In this document: positions 1 to 12,600 of the stretch, one piece after another
How positions within the stretch are numbered: the stretch's first letter is position 1
Layout of the letters: every line of letters begins with the position of its first letter
Source: Mansonella perstans
Taxonomy: Eukaryota > Nematoda > Chromadorea > Rhabditida > Onchocercidae
DNA length: 64,000 bases
Assembly (NCBI GenBank): GCA_037074765.1
Contig: JBAMDO010000019.1
Location: 186,001 to 250,000 of the forward strand
Direction of reading: 5' to 3'
The notes under the pieces: model-generated
What the model was told of the DNA's origin: nothing
Database searches by the model: none
Seen by the model: only the letters and a program-made list of their open reading frames with translations
Program-made: the position numbers and the translations under genes

Positions 1-6
1 TGACCG

Positions 7-596
7 CTACAGGAAAAACACTAGGATAATTATACAAAAGCTCATAGATGGAGTCCATGAAAATTTGACTGAGAAATCATTAGACTTTATCTGAAATGCT
101 TTGTATTGCTGCTTTGTAACATAGAGCTTGAAGAACTGAATGTTTATTTTAATAATTTTCCTAATGGCTAAGATTGTTCGTTTACAACCAATATAAAATC
201 AAAACGAACTATTCGCTTCTAAAATCATATTCTTGCTATCCGTATTTTGTAAAAACATTTCAGGACATTGCATTCTTGAACATATGGTAGCAATTCGAAA
301 TAAAAATCAAATTCATATCAGAAGTTATTTCCCTTTAAATCAAAAAAATATTGACTTGTAAAATTGATAAAGCAATATGGTCTACCTCCATAGCTAAGAG
401 CAATCTGTTCTGGTTGCCCATAGTAAGGTCCTTGATTAGGACTTAGATTGAATTTTCGATTGGAAGCAAGAAATGGTTTCAAAGCATTTCTGAATTTTCG
501 ATCAGAAGCAAGAAATGGTGGTTTCAGAGTATTTCTTCTGGACGAACTTTCATTGAGGGAGAATAGAAGAAGTAGATGAAGCAATGAAAAGAGCAT
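7..596 (-). CDS. Candidate small secreted protein with duplicated motif
   Basis: Not recognised. Exon 1 is 386-596 and exon 2 is 7-68; the GTAGAC donor and TTCTCAG acceptor agree in phase and give 90 residues. The N-terminus (MLFSLLHLLLLFSL) is a typical signal peptide. It is followed by two near-copies of a motif, LKPPFLASDRKF and LKPFLASNRKF, which come from an imperfect DNA duplication of about 45 bp at 440-530. The spliced C-terminus ends in a hydrophobic run (SFCIIILVFFL), which could be a GPI-type signal. Without splicing, exon 1 stays open to 318 and gives 92 residues with a polar end. Only one dibasic pair (RR) precedes the repeats, so a neuropeptide precursor is possible but not shown. 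It lies at the window edge and further exons beyond position 1 cannot be excluded. Coding status is inferred from the signal peptide, the open frame and the splice phase. Confidence 0.42.
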
Positions 597-1927
597 ATCA
601 GTATATTACACTGCGATAAGAACAAAGTGTGAAATAAAAGTACTGATGATATATCTGGCGGTGCTGTTCGATTGACGGAAACTAAAGTTTAGTAAGAGTG
701 TAATCAACTGAAGAAGATTTATATCAACATATGCCAATGAAAAGGCATAATTCTCATCCTTCATTAGCTTTTTACCTCTTTAATGAAATCTTCATTACTA
801 TTCATTTGCTTGCAGAAAACTTTACTTGCAATTAAAATGTTGAAAATAATTTGTAGAAAAATTTTAAAGCAATCCTTTGAAATAATCTATAGTTTCATTT
901 TTTACTCGAAAAAATGATTTTAGTTTTTGAAGTATGAAATAGCTTGAACGTAAAATAAAATAGCTACTTCGAATAATTTGCAACTTAAATGATATTCTTT
1001 GATCATTTAAGCAGTTTAAATAATTTTTAAATTATGATCGCTGGAGAAATATTCCATTTTTACATTTCTTCAAAGATTAGTTGCAGTTTGAAATTTTGAG
1101 TTAACTGAACAGCAACTCAGAATGCAAATTTGTGGCGAGGAAAAATGACAAGGGTACAAGGTGTCACAATTTGCTGGTCCATTTTCTTCTCTACTGATAC
1201 ATAGATATTGATGAGTTTGGTAACGTAGTGTATTTCGAATGAATGCTATAGAGTAGGATAGGAATGTCACCACCATTGTGTACCACCCAAGAAAATGACT
1301 AAGGAGATATCTTTACCCTCATTTTTCAATCCTTTCTACAACTTATCTAAATAATCCTACGTGTATCCAATTTTTATATTTTATTATCATTATCATTTCC
1401 AATATATCCCTTTTTCTTATATGAACAGTAAGATATTTGAACGATATAGTTTTCATGCTGCTGAGAGAAAGAAGGATGAAAAGGGTCAAAATTCATGAGC
1501 ATCAAGGAAGCAGTTTTTTTTAACTTCGACAATTGAAATGAATTTTTAAAGTACTTCCTCGATTTCTTCTGCTATTTATTTTTATATTAATAAACTTGCG
1601 GGAATAGAAAATATATCCTCGGCAAATGACCTTCATCTTTTTCACGTCACAACCGCACAGATCAAACTATAGAGTGAATTGTAGCTGAACCCGGAATCAT
1701 AGAGTAATATCCAGAGATAGGAAAATAGGTCGAGAGTGAGAAGTAAGATAGGAAAACAGGACGACAAGAGGTCATCATCGGGTAGAAGAACGAAAACTGA
1801 CATTGGTTAACATCGATCCCGCCGCTTTTTTACGATTCTCAGGGTCATCCTGCATGATTCTCAGGGTCATACTGTACCTTAGTTGTTCCGTGAATTATGC
1901 ATATTCTTCGTAACATTTTTCTCGTTC
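597..1927. other. Intergenic, AT-rich, no supported gene
   Basis: No convincing exon chain. A minus-strand open frame at 1070-1276 (68 residues) is cysteine-rich in its second half (C-x5-C-x7-C-x3-CC) but has no partner exons in phase. A direct duplication with the core gattctcagggtcat sits at about 1834-1870. Confidence 0.5.
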
Positions 1928-2097
1928 TCAGATGTGAGCTGTTCGTCGTTTCTCCTAATTGATGAAAGGTAATGGTGAACGAGAGGTAACAATCACTTAC
2001 CCTAAAATCTTCCCACCAAAACGGATCATCGTATTGGACAGGAATGCACGGTTTGTAATAAAAGACTACAATCATAACAGTTTTGCTACGAGACTTG
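1928..2097 (-). CDS. Candidate C-terminal exons of an unrecognised gene
   Basis: Two short stretches look coding on the minus strand. Exon 2001-2097 has a CTTCTCAG acceptor and a GTAAGT donor and encodes 32 residues, including YYKPCIPVQYDDPFWWEDFR. A 46-bp intron (1955-2000, GTAAGT...AATTAG) joins it in phase to 1928-1954, which ends EKRRTAHI-stop. Upstream, a methionine-led open frame (2476-2587, beginning MKVILNERLKNGKEKM) ends at a GT donor, but its phase does not fit the next exon, so the 5' part is unresolved. The tandem array at 2106-2356 would lie in the intron between them. No family was recognised. The aromatic and acidic composition and the small in-phase intron are the only support. 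Confidence 0.28.
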
Positions 2098-2105
2098 CTG
2101 AGAAG

Positions 2106-2356
2106 CAACTTATCAACTGATAGATTCTGAGAAGAATGATTTTTCCGGCAACGTATCGACTATAGATTCTGAGAATGATTTTTCCGGCAACGTATCGACT
2201 GATAGATCTGAGAATGATTTTTCCGGCAACGTATCGACTGATAGATTCTTAGAAGAATGATTTTTCCGGCAACTTATCTACTGATTGATTTTGAGAAGAA
2301 TGATTTTTCCGGCAACTTATCGACTAATAGATTCTGAAAAGAATAATTTTTCCGGC
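2106..2356. repeat. Minisatellite, about 43-bp unit, ~6 copies
   Basis: Tandem copies share the core gaatgatttttccggcaac followed by ttatc or gtatcgactgatagattctg. Copies differ by small indels (for example missing 'aaga') and substitutions, and the last copy is degenerate. The unit length is not constant in frame, so it is non-coding. Confidence 0.9.
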
Positions 2357-2647
2357 CGTGCATCATCTATACATTCTTTTACGTTTTAAAAAGATGACTT
2401 TAGTAGTTTTGATGGAAAAATAGGCGTAAAAGTTGAAATGAGAATAATATGAATAACCGGAAAATAATAATACCATTGAAATTAGTGCATTGTATGAGAT
2501 TGTATCAATAGATGGATACACAATATGTTGTTGTACTGTCATTTTTTCCTTTCCGTTTTTTAATCTTTCATTAAGTATAACTTTCATTTTACAGTATATT
2601 TCTTATTCTTTTGCTCACTTTTTTTTTTGTCATTTCGGTTTTATCTA

Positions 2648-2717
2648 TCCGGTTCCATCATTATTTTATCCGGTAACAGATCCGGTTCATCATTATTTTA
2701 TCCGATAACGGATAACG
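2648..2717. repeat. Short tandem duplication (~34 bp x2)
   Basis: Two adjacent copies of a block containing 'atccggttc', 'atcattattttatccg' and 'taac', followed by a partial repeat of 'ggataacgg'. Nothing else is seen here. Confidence 0.8.
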
Positions 2718-2975
2718 GTAACATTTAACGATTTGATGATAATTGATTCTATTGAATGTTTTCATTTCATAGAAAATTTTTTCTATTTCTTTACCATTAA
2801 AATTGAAATGCATTTTTGTGAATGTAAAAGACATTAATTTCAAACATGTTTCTATCGTTATTTGAACGAACGGTCATGTCCTAAAATGAACAGTAAATGG
2901 ATAGGTAGTAGTCTGAAACGATCCCCAAAGTAGTACGTGTTACCTGGTAGGAAACATGTTTATGTTGTACTAGGA

Positions 2976-3271
2976 TGAGTAAGAGAGATCGAGAGAGATT
3001 CAATAGGATGAAAGAGAGAGAGAGAGAGAGAGTAAGAGAGATTCAATCGGATGAGTGAGAGAACAGGAGATTCAATGGGATGACAGAGAGAGGGAGAGAG
3101 AGAGATTTAACTACTCTTGTTTACACAAATCTTGAAATTCAATGGGATGAAAGAAAGAGTAGAAGAGATTCAATAGGATGAGAGAGACTCAATGGGATGA
3201 GAGAGAGAGAGAACAAGAGAGATCCTGTAGGATAAGAGAGAGCGAGAAAGAGAGAGAATGAGAGAGAGATT
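2976..3271. repeat. GA-rich minisatellite / microsatellite
   Basis: A purine-rich block on the plus strand made of (GA)n runs interspersed with many variants of 'gattcaatgggatga'. The strand asymmetry is strong (almost no C). The phrase 'attgtttacacaaat' appears just after it, at about 3279, and a close variant occurs inside it at about 3115, suggesting a larger duplicated module. Confidence 0.85.
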
Positions 3272-3576
3272 GAATTATCATTGTTTACACAAATGTGGAG
3301 ATGGTCCCTGCCATCTGTCTATTTCTATTCGCATCAAATTTCATCATCCTTCAGCTCTTTCAATAGTGCCCGCCTACTCACTTTGTTGTTGTTGTTATTG
3401 CTTGCTGTTGTTTGTCTATATGGCACGTAGTTGTCTGAATGGCACGTAATCCCTCTATACTCTCTATACAATTCCTTTGAGGCAATTGTGTTGCGTGGGT
3501 GGATGGATACAATGTTATCATGATGATGACGGCATAGTGTGTTTATTCGTCATTTCAACTAATTCTCTCACTCATT

Positions 3577-3792
3577 TTCATACTTTTTCTTTCATTTCTT
3601 TCTCTCTTCACCCTACTTCCTTTCTTCTTTCTTTCTTTGTTTCTTTCTTTCTACTACATATAATTTATAATGATTCTAATGCTTAACAAAATTTGTTTCT
3701 ATTCTCTTAATAATAGTAATATTGTTCTATTTTATACCGGATGAATTTTTGTCTCTTTCTCTTTCTCTCTTTCCATTCATTCATTCATTCAG
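3577..3792. repeat. CT/TTTC-rich low-complexity tracts
   Basis: Pyrimidine-rich tracts: ttctttctttctttgtttct at about 3622-3650, tctctttctctttctctc at about 3750-3770 and a (cattcatt)n stretch at 3775-3790. Open frames reported across this block are by-products of the composition. Confidence 0.7.
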
Positions 3793-4034
3793 CTACCATA
3801 GGATGGTTGTCCATTTTCATTTCAGTTAATGTCCACTGCCTGGTCAAGAGGATTCATTGGTTGATTCAAAGTTGAGTTCTTTCACATTAGAGGGAAAGAA
3901 TTTCTATCAAAATTGTAAAAATTTCATTGTTTTTTGAAGCGTAAATTTAATGTGATTAAGGGAAAAAAAAAATGTGAACATTGTTTAATATATGTTCATC
4001 TATTACTATCCTTAAAATCTTCCTATTACCATGT

Positions 4035-4240
4035 GGTCATTTCATAGGTCAAACAAGTTCAATACTTTACCTTCGCCATTTTTGAGAGGTCATTTCATAG
4101 GTCAAACAAGTTCAATACTTTACCTTCGTCACTTTTGAGAGGTCATTTCATAGGTCAAACAAGTTCAGTACTTTACCTTTGTCATTTTTGAGAGGTCATT
4201 TCATAGGTCAAACAAGTTCAATACTTTACCTTTGTCATTT
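4035..4240. repeat. Minisatellite, exact 53-bp period, 4 copies
   Basis: Copies begin at 4035, 4088, 4141 and 4194 with 'ggtcatttcataggtcaaac' and contain 'aagttcaatactttacctt'. The spacing is exactly 53 bp and only a few positions vary (cgcc, cgtc or ttgtc before attttt). It runs into a poly-T tract. Near-identity of the copies indicates recent expansion. Confidence 0.93.
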
Positions 4241-5368
4241 TTTTTCTTTTTTTTTTTGATGTCATCATAGTATATTGTAGTATTCTTTCTCATTCATTAT
4301 TCTATTCATTTAAAGTTTTCTTTTTTTTTTTTTTGTTCTTTAAGAAATTTTTAATAACAAAAAATGTGCAAAATTATCTTCAAAATTCTACACCTTTAAA
4401 CTACGAGATGAATTAGTGTGGATTAGCTCAAGAAATAGTTCATATAGATTTAGTAATTAATTATAATATGATTTACTTTTGTTCGTTATCAAATATCATT
4501 AGATCAATTATAATTTTTTTATTAATAGGATTGATTTTTTTTTATCGAACTAAACTCATACAGTGTGAAATTGGATAATAAATTAGATAATAGTGAAACT
4601 GGATAATAACAGTGTGAAATTGGATAATAATTGGATAATAATGTGAAATTGGATACTTTGAAAAATTATTTCATACTCGATGTAAAATTACAACAGATAT
4701 ATATTTGTATATCGTTCGTATCTTTTTAAATTTTAAGATTCAAATTTTTTAAGAATACTGAAAAATTATTGTATATACTATTCGATACAAACTTAAAATT
4801 TTACAAAATTTTTTTAAACTATAATTTTACTATTTAAAAACTGTAAATGTAATACTTGCTAATATTCATAATAATATAATAATAGAGTGATTTCTGTCGA
4901 TGTTTTTGCTTCCGTGTACTTAGTCCCTCAATTTTATCAACATTGCACTTTTGCAGGCGTTTGAAAATTACTTGTTTACTCAGCTGCTTAGCAAAGCCTT
5001 GTTGTCTTGTGATTCTTTTCATTTATTCATTGCTACTAAAAGTTTCATTCTCGACTAGTGATGTTATTGACGTTATTGACGCCATTTGTTTTGCTTATAT
5101 CTTGAAAGTTCACTTTTTTTTTTTTTTTTTTTGAAAAATTTAAAAATAAGAAACGGAAAAGAAAATATATCGCACTATTATTATGTGCTTTAGGAATTTC
5201 CATACTAAATAATTTTCATTTTTTGAGTATTCCATTGTTATTTATGCTTAAATTGTTTACTATACATTAATTTTCCACTTCAAAGATTTATAGCATTATT
5301 TGTTTTGCGATGCTAGCTAACTGGAAATATAGTTGCTTTTCGAAATTTCATTGCTTTAATCTTTCCAG
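4241..5368. other. Intergenic with simple repeats
   Basis: Contains T-runs (about 4320 and 5116-5132), an irregular repeat of 'gtgaaattggataata' at 4559-4660 and very AT-rich sequence. No supported exon was seen. Confidence 0.5.
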
Positions 5369-5967
5369 GGAATCTAGGCCAGATGCCATTTGGGTAGCTA
5401 AGCTTATCAAAACAACCAGTAAATATGACTTGCATATCGATATAGAATAGAGAGAGCGAAGAACTAAAACTAAAACTTTATGGCATCAATCAGTGCATCA
5501 AAAGGTTACTTCATTTTGCTAATCATAATTTTTAATTGACTTTTTAATTGAAAATATGATTCGCTAAAATTTGCTGAAAACTATTATTGAAATTTTCAGT
5601 AATGTAAAAATCAAGCTTTTTCCCATCACGCCTTGTCATAAAAGCTTTGAAAAATTTCGGTTCCTTACTAGTGAGAAATTAAATATTAAAGCAAAAAATT
5701 TACTGCTGAGCAGGTAGATATTACGAACAAATGAACACAAGTTTTTTGTTTACAAACTTTAAAAAATTTTGATATCCGGCATTATCAAGAGTGGTGGAAT
5801 TAATTTAAAGTAGTGGTTGAATATCTTTGCAGTGAATTAAATAAATTATACTAAAATTGAAACTTTGATTTCAGATTCCTTCCCAAACTTTGTGGTAATC
5901 TTGTGCCTCCAGGTCCTGCTAATCGCCGAGGTCAAGAAGCGAAATGAGGCAATGCTTGGATATGTTG
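5369..5967 (+). CDS. Weak candidate C-terminal exons, plus strand
   Basis: An exon after TTTCCAG at 5369 (25 nt, encoding NLGQMPF, donor GTAGCT) joins in phase across an intron to an exon after TTTCAG at about 5875. That exon encodes FLPKLCGNLVPPGPANRRGQ and ends EAK-stop at about 5967. The peptide is proline- and glycine-rich and unrecognised. No upstream exons were found, so this could be chance. It is listed because the phase and both splice sites agree. Confidence 0.2.
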
Positions 5968-6870
5968 ATATTAGTATGAGTACCACCACAAAAGGATATT
6001 GACACAATGTACACAGATAAATACTGCGGTGAATTCAGTTCGTACGTAGCGGAAACAACTTGGTTTTATCTGATATAAATTTAATATTCCCATCGGAAGA
6101 CATTAAATTCTTTGTAATTCAATAAGTTTCTTAGTCTAAGATTTTTAAGCATGGTGATAGCGGGATATCCTCATAGGCACATGACGTTCCTCTTAGCATT
6201 GCTAAAACAGGACTCCTGTGTGGCTTTATCATTGGGCGATTTTATAACACTGGTTTGCAGGAAGAATTAGATATTTACTATATGAGATAGAAACAGAATT
6301 CCTGTGCATGATTCTTAGAAACTTTACCGACTAAAAGATGTGAATTTCTCTTTCTGTAGATAAACTGTCCCTGACATAAGTAGGTGCTAAATATAATTTT
6401 AGGTTTGAAATATCTTCTAACGACATTTCTTATGATTCTTCCTGCAAGCTCTTTTTGGATGTTAAAGATATGGCGACACTTGTTTTATTTCATTTCATTT
6501 ATCACTTGAGAAGTAGGTGTTGAATATATTCCTAGTATTGAAATGAATAATAAGTTTTGTATAATTTTGCTAGCATCGTAAAAGATATTCATTGTTATTT
6601 GATTTCTTCGTTAATTATTTCTTCAGCTGAATTTAGGACAAAAAGTTGAAATATGCAAATTCTTATATATATATATATATTATTTTAAATTGGTTGTCTT
6701 TCAATGTATATGTCTTTCAACTTCATGTTTTCAAAGGTACCTTTGTTTCCAGCAGATGTATTTTCGTTTTTTTTTTTTCTATTTTATTTTCAGAATAATC
6801 ATTTCCTCTCATTTATTTCTTTCAGTCCTCCCTATAAATTTTAATAATACGATTTTACAATTTTTAATAG

Positions 6871-7010
6871 AAATTGAATGGCCGTTCATCCACCAGTGTA
6901 AACGGGTTCACATAAAGTGGTCCTGGAAAGATGCGTTGTTGTCCGGAGAATATGGAGAATTGTGTACTCAGAGAAGTAAAATTATTAGAGACTCAGTTTT
7001 GATGGTGTGA
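6871..7010 (+). CDS. Weak candidate terminal exon, plus strand
   Basis: Open frame directly after a TTTTTAATAG acceptor. It encodes 46 residues rich in Trp, Lys and His (begins IEWPFIHQCKRVHIKWSW) and ends at TGA. The composition is unlike the surrounding T-rich sequence, but no partner exon was identified and no family recognised. Confidence 0.2.
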
Positions 7011-9766
7011 TTTTCAACATATTCTTCAAATTCTTCTGGGCAACAGCGTACAAGTTCCAGAAACATATTTAGTAAAGTTCCTTCCAGTGAACTTTGTAGT
7101 AATAGATTTCTGGGACAGCACAAATCTGGGACCTAGGTGGGGTGGTCGACCATTCAATTGTTTTTTTTTTTTTTTTTTTTTTTTTCAATTCACCATTTTA
7201 AAATCTACTGTAATATTTCGAACTGTCTCATATCTTTTCTCCTAATGATATTGTGCTGTAATAATAATATCTCATTTGGTTGGCCAAACTCTTTCATGCG
7301 ATTTTTTCAAGTGAGATTTTTCCATACTCCTCCTATTCGATTGCTTTGGCAGATGCCAGCAGATAGATATTTCTATTATTTTACAACAATTTGAATAAAA
7401 TATTTCGAGCTAAACATTTGGAAATATTTCAAGAAATTGACTTCATCAAAGTTGTTAAAGTAGAAGAATTTGGCCAACGATTTGCACTGTTTTTTTTAAG
7501 AATAATGCACCTACCACATTGCAGTGCAGTCATGTTGCATGCACAATGTTGGATATTCCCTGATGCATGTTTTTTTTTTTTCTTGAAGCGGTATTCCAAC
7601 AAGCTTCAAGCATTGCCAAGAGGTTCGTTTTTTTTTTTTTTTCTTAAAAATTCTAAAATATTTTTGTTAAGTTCAAGGTCAGCGCTGAAAAAAAATCACG
7701 ACGGTGTGGGATCATTTTATTCAGGTGGCACGCACTTACACATTATTTTTATCTCTCCTTTCCTGCACTAATTTCTAATTCCGCTTCAACTAATTTATTT
7801 TTTTACAATCATCTACCAATCAGCAATCACTGCCACAAGTTTCTGTACAATATTGCTTTCATAAATCAAGTCAGAATCATATTTTATTGAATTATTACTC
7901 CATCAGGATTTCCAATAAAGATTAATGTATTGTTTTTTTTTTTTTTTGATATTATTGCCATTTTTACAGCTAAATGTTATAACACTGAAATTCCACAAGC
8001 AGTGAGTATATGAGTGATAGTAGAAATATTTTGGCGTTATCAACAAATAATCTTCGAGCAACTTCAGCTAAACAATGTAGAAAACAAGACGTTAATACAA
8101 AAGCTAAGCAAACGTAGATTTAGAAGTGTACTGAAAAGTTCTCGTAGAAACCTACGAGAATCTGTTTACTACCCATTCCGTTTTTAATGAAACCAATTCA
8201 CCAAGCTAACGTGAATCTGATGATATGTGGATTCATTCTGAAATATCATAATAGTTCGCTATTGTGACAAAAATAAGAATACAAACAAACAAGAAAGAGT
8301 ACAATAGTCATGAGGTTTTAGTTTCATAGTTTTTAACAACAAATCTTCTCTACTCATAACGCCATTTCCTGCTGCGGTCGATTTGTTTAACAACGTTTAT
8401 TGTATCGGATTTTATTGATACATTTTAGCATTGCATCGAATGCTACATGACACATTCTATGATAAATTTTCAAGCAAATTTCATATTGAAATTTTCATAT
8501 TCCAAACATATAAATAATATGAATTTGTGAACTATAACACACTATATATTCAATGAATCTTTTCTAAATCTAGAAATCCTTATTTGTTTTGCAAACTTTT
8601 ATTTTAACAGTTTGACATCCACACTGCACTTGACCCATTACAAGTTATTGTAAACATACGGAGGTTCTACTAGATCTTTTTGCTAATTACAAAAGTTTTA
8701 CTAATTACTAAATCTTCGGAAATCTATCAAAGATCAGTTTAATAGCGACAATACTTGACTATACATTTCTATATTAAAAAGGAGTAACACTCACTTACTA
8801 ACATATCAAAAAAAAAAAAAACTTCGAAGCGAAATAATACAAGGAAAAATAACAAATCTTACTTATTTGTTTAGTTACAAACAAATCATACGATTGCAGA
8901 ACTAATAAACGAAGGAACAATCGTCCTTAAAATCAAAAAATTTCTTTTTTTTTTTTGATCGACCTATTTCATGAAAGTTCACTTGCCATGAACTAAAGTT
9001 TTAAATCACAATATCTTAGCGCACGATATATGATTTATGTTTCTCAGTGACAAAAAAGTTACTAGCAAAAAGACAGAATTTATGGGAAATTAACAATTTA
9101 CACAGAATTTACGCATGCACCTTTGCAGTTCGTCTGCAGATAACTTCATATAAAACATGTTTCACGTGCCTAGAAGATACGAAAAACTGTACTTCAAAAT
9201 TTCACAAACATAGTTTTTTCGGAGGAAAACAGAAATGATGTTCCGTTTGAACATTCTCATCACGAAAATAAAAACAGATTACCGAAATCAATTTTCTAAG
9301 CTATTTTAGATTAAAAAAAATACGAACATTTCAAACCAAATTCTCATCACTTAAACAACTATGACGATGAATAATTAACGCAACTTCCACTACCTTTATG
9401 CAATATTCAGATTCCTTATTTTTTGTTTTTGCAATAATTAAATTTCCTCGTTTTCGTTTATTAGTTTCCGAAACATTCATTAGTTTCTAATATTCACTAG
9501 TTTCACTTTTCGTTCATTAATTTCTCACATTTCTGCGCTTGAAGTCTTTAATGAAAACTAGTTTTTACGTGAGAGATTTAAATGGCGATCCATAAAAATA
9601 AAAGAACATAAATAAAACAACACACAGAAGAAGTTAAACGAAGGTTTAACAAGAGGACGTAAAAAAAATTTTGAGAATATAAATGTCCATAAACATACAC
9701 AAACTTAAAAACAAAAACAAAAGCATTAAAACTTCTAAGATTCATTCTTGAATGACAGCGAATGAA
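7011..9766. other. Intergenic, homopolymer-rich
   Basis: Several T- and A-runs (T-run from about 7160, others near 7570, 7630, 7930 and 8950; A-run at 8809). Open frames across 7137-7771 are dominated by poly-Phe from T-runs and are rejected. This stretch lies downstream of the PTH2 stop codon and should hold its 3' UTR. No other feature is supported. Confidence 0.5.
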
Positions 9767-12592
9767 TCATAAAAGTTTCAATTCACCAGTAATGATATCA
9801 ACTAAATGGGTTGGACCAAATATGCCAAGAACAGTCCGTGAGCCAGCGGGAATCTGTGTACGACCAGCATCAGATACAATGTAAGCAAATATGCCCTGAA
9901 AATTTTACTGCATTAAATTTTTGGAAAATTAGAATAAGTATTGAAAAGCAAATATATCTGCTTAAAAACGACCATACAAAACACATAACACATAAAGTAA
10001 ATACAGCTCATTTTGAAACAGCTGATATTTTTCAATCGGATTATCTAACACGGAACTATTATTGAATTGTTTGCAATTATTATTAACATCACGTGAGCAA
10101 AACTCATGTCTTTTAATAAAATTGCAATTTCAACGAAAAATCTAGCAGCTGCTACAACATACTTTCGTTATGAGTAATACTTCGAGGGTTTAGCAACAAG
10201 TGAAAAAATAAGAACATTTCCGTATTTTTTCATGCAGCTTTAATTTCTCATCAAATTTTGAGTAGCAGAGAGCTTAAAATTACCAAATCTTTTGCTTGTT
10301 TGAAAAAATCGAGAAGCATTTCAGTGTTATGACCTTTAACAACCACTTTCATTTCTCCTGTTGTTCTCCATGCATCTAATGCATGCTGTCCCTGAAATGC
10401 ATAATTTTTAAATTATCATGGAGGTAGTGAAATCTAATACTTCCAGAATTTCTTTGACACTGTCCGTTAAAAATATGTTACACAAAAACCATCACTAACA
10501 TCTTCGCTTCTTTGCGCAAGCCGATAAACACCGAGTGTTGCATGACCGACTTGAGCAGCTAACTTTCCTACTCCCATTTTAAGGCTCATATTAACAACAA
10601 ACACCATTTTATGTTGCCTATTTATAACATTTGTAGATTGGACTCCTAAAATAAGATATTTTAAAACATTTTCCAGGTGAAACATAATGTAGTACATAAT
10701 GGAAAAAATGAAACTTCATTGGTATTTAGTTCATTACTGCATAAGAGAAAAGGTCCCCATGATTGGTCATAAATCAACCACTTACGCATCACTGCAACAA
10801 ATTTTCATATTCCTATTCAAATCCCCATCGATTCATCAATCTCTATGAAAAAAAGAAGTCAAACAATTTGTAAATATAGAAACAAACCGCCCATTAAATT
10901 TTGCTCTTCGTCTGATTCAAAATCACTTTCGTTACTATGTTCTAAGATCCAATTTATCGCTGCTTCAACTCCACCAATTTCTGAAAATTTATTTAGGTGA
11001 ATAACAATATTTACTGGAAAAACATTATTTGAAAAACATATTTTGCTAAATATGGCAATCGGCGAATCCACATGTCTACATTCATCTTCAGCTTTCAATA
11101 CGCGAAACTGATAATTTTTTCAAGACAAGAAACGAAGGAACCAAATACCTTTCGTTTTTGATATAGCTAAGACAGCAATAGCTTCTTCAAATCCCAATTG
11201 TAGTATTTCGGCTAGCAAAGCGGGATCCACAAGATCCTCTTTATTTTCGGGATCGGCAGGATGCGAACAACTAGCACCAGAGACTAAGGTCTGCGCCAAT
11301 AAAATATCAGGGTCTAGTAGATTTGACGTCACTAAAACAATATTTCAAGGTATGTGACTAGAACACTAATATTAAATGCAAACAGTATATTGATAAAATT
11401 TAATTTATTGACAGACTGAATATAAAGCATAAATAGAACATAGAGTGCAACTCAGTTATACGATATTTCTTGGCAATTCTTTACTTCATTACTCAAAATA
11501 AACTTCCGCAATATTCACCATAATTGAGAATAGAAAAAATACAATAAAACTTATGCTGTTTATATTACGATAGTATTTTATCACTCATTCAATACTGAAT
11601 TTACCCGACTGAGAAGATTCAGCCGTCGTATACGATGTTTCCTGATTAAAATCTGGAACTGCTGGTACGTAAAACGACTGAGTAGGTATAGCAGTTTCCA
11701 CAGAAGGGCTTGCAGGATCTAATACAGGTTGTGTTAACTGATTCTGACTTGTAGGTGCAGAGGATGATGGGAAATTTGTCTGACGATCAATGGTAGGATC
11801 GGCAATGATTTGAACAGTTCCTCTTTCTGAAAAGAAATTTTATCAAAAAACAGCGCATCAAATTCAGGCCAAATATATAATTTGAATCTTGCTTCAACAA
11901 AATTGTTAAAATTGCGAAATTTTAGAAACATACCGTTTGCAGAAGCACATGGGAAGTCAGACGCTGCTGGGGATGAAATTACAGGAGTTCGCTCACTGCC
12001 TCGAAGAGCTTCCCTACTCGTATTTGGAAAACCAGGTGGAGGTGGAGGTATCTCACTAAAGTCACCAGACGAATCTACTCTGTGATGAGTTGCTGATATG
12101 CTGCAAAATTGATAATTTATTGAAAACAGACTGGGCTAGAAATAAATTCAAGGTTTCGTAATGGTGATTATAGTTACAAGTGCGAAAATAGTGAGTGCAA
12201 ATCATACTTAATAATATTGTAGATTTATGCTTTTCTGTCTCAAATTTTAATAAATCAAACATTGAATTCTACAAAAAACCTGCAATATTCCATTCTGAAT
12301 TATGTCAGTGATTAAGACTTCAAAATCATATCTCGAAGATTATGTTGTGAGAATGCATAAAAGTATTTACATGAAAATGTTTCTAATATAAAGAAAAAAA
12401 GCACCATCATGAAATCGGGACCTGATAGAGACATTTGAGACGCATTACATAAGCAACATCTAATAGTATTTATGGCATGTGCGACCGGACGAATTATATG
12501 TTTAATGTATTTATAAAATTTAGGTCAAATTATTGACTTTTCAAAAACAAGAGTGACCTCTGAAAATCTTCGTCTGGCAGCTCGTCTGACAT
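9767..12592 (-). CDS. Peptidyl-tRNA hydrolase 2 with UBA domain
   Basis: Pth2-family enzyme that hydrolyses peptidyl-tRNA to recycle tRNA; the animal orthologue (PTRH2/Bit1) is mitochondria-associated. Exons: 12558-12592, 11934-12100, 11605-11826, 11149-11331, 10888-10980, 10482-10645, 10284-10391, 9767-9895; all phases agree, giving 366 residues. Order: a Pro/Ser-rich N-terminal region (1-140, including IPPPPPGF), a UBA ubiquitin-binding domain at about 177-221 ([20 protein letters not shown] ... AAINWILEH), an acidic linker, then the Pth2 fold at about 247-366. Family signatures are [22 protein letters not shown] and [20 protein letters not shown], ending ITGELKLL. Worm Pth2 proteins are known to carry a UBA domain, so this architecture fits a nematode. 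The start codon abuts the COX16 stop (TAG|ATG), implying co-transcription. The exon 1 donor is weak (GTCACT). Confidence 0.9.
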
Positions 12593-12600
12593 CTAAATAG
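12587..12600 (-). promoter_or_regulatory. Possible spliced-leader acceptor at COX16 stop/PTH2 start
   Basis: The minus-strand sequence GCTATTTAG|ATG places a T-rich AG exactly at the gene boundary. The COX16 stop codon TAG would also supply the AG of a trans-splice acceptor in front of the PTH2 ATG. Nematode SL1-type operons are known to have no intercistronic spacer. The assignment is inference; the alternative acceptor is the ACAG at 12663, which would leave the COX16 tail as a 5' UTR. Confidence 0.4.

Noticed and set aside
1070..1276. Cysteine-rich 68-residue minus-strand frame
   Set aside because: Start lacks a clean signal peptide and the candidate acceptor gives a conflicting frame; kept only as a note.
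7137..7771. Plus-strand frames rich in Phe
   Set aside because: Created by poly-T runs; no coding features between the runs.
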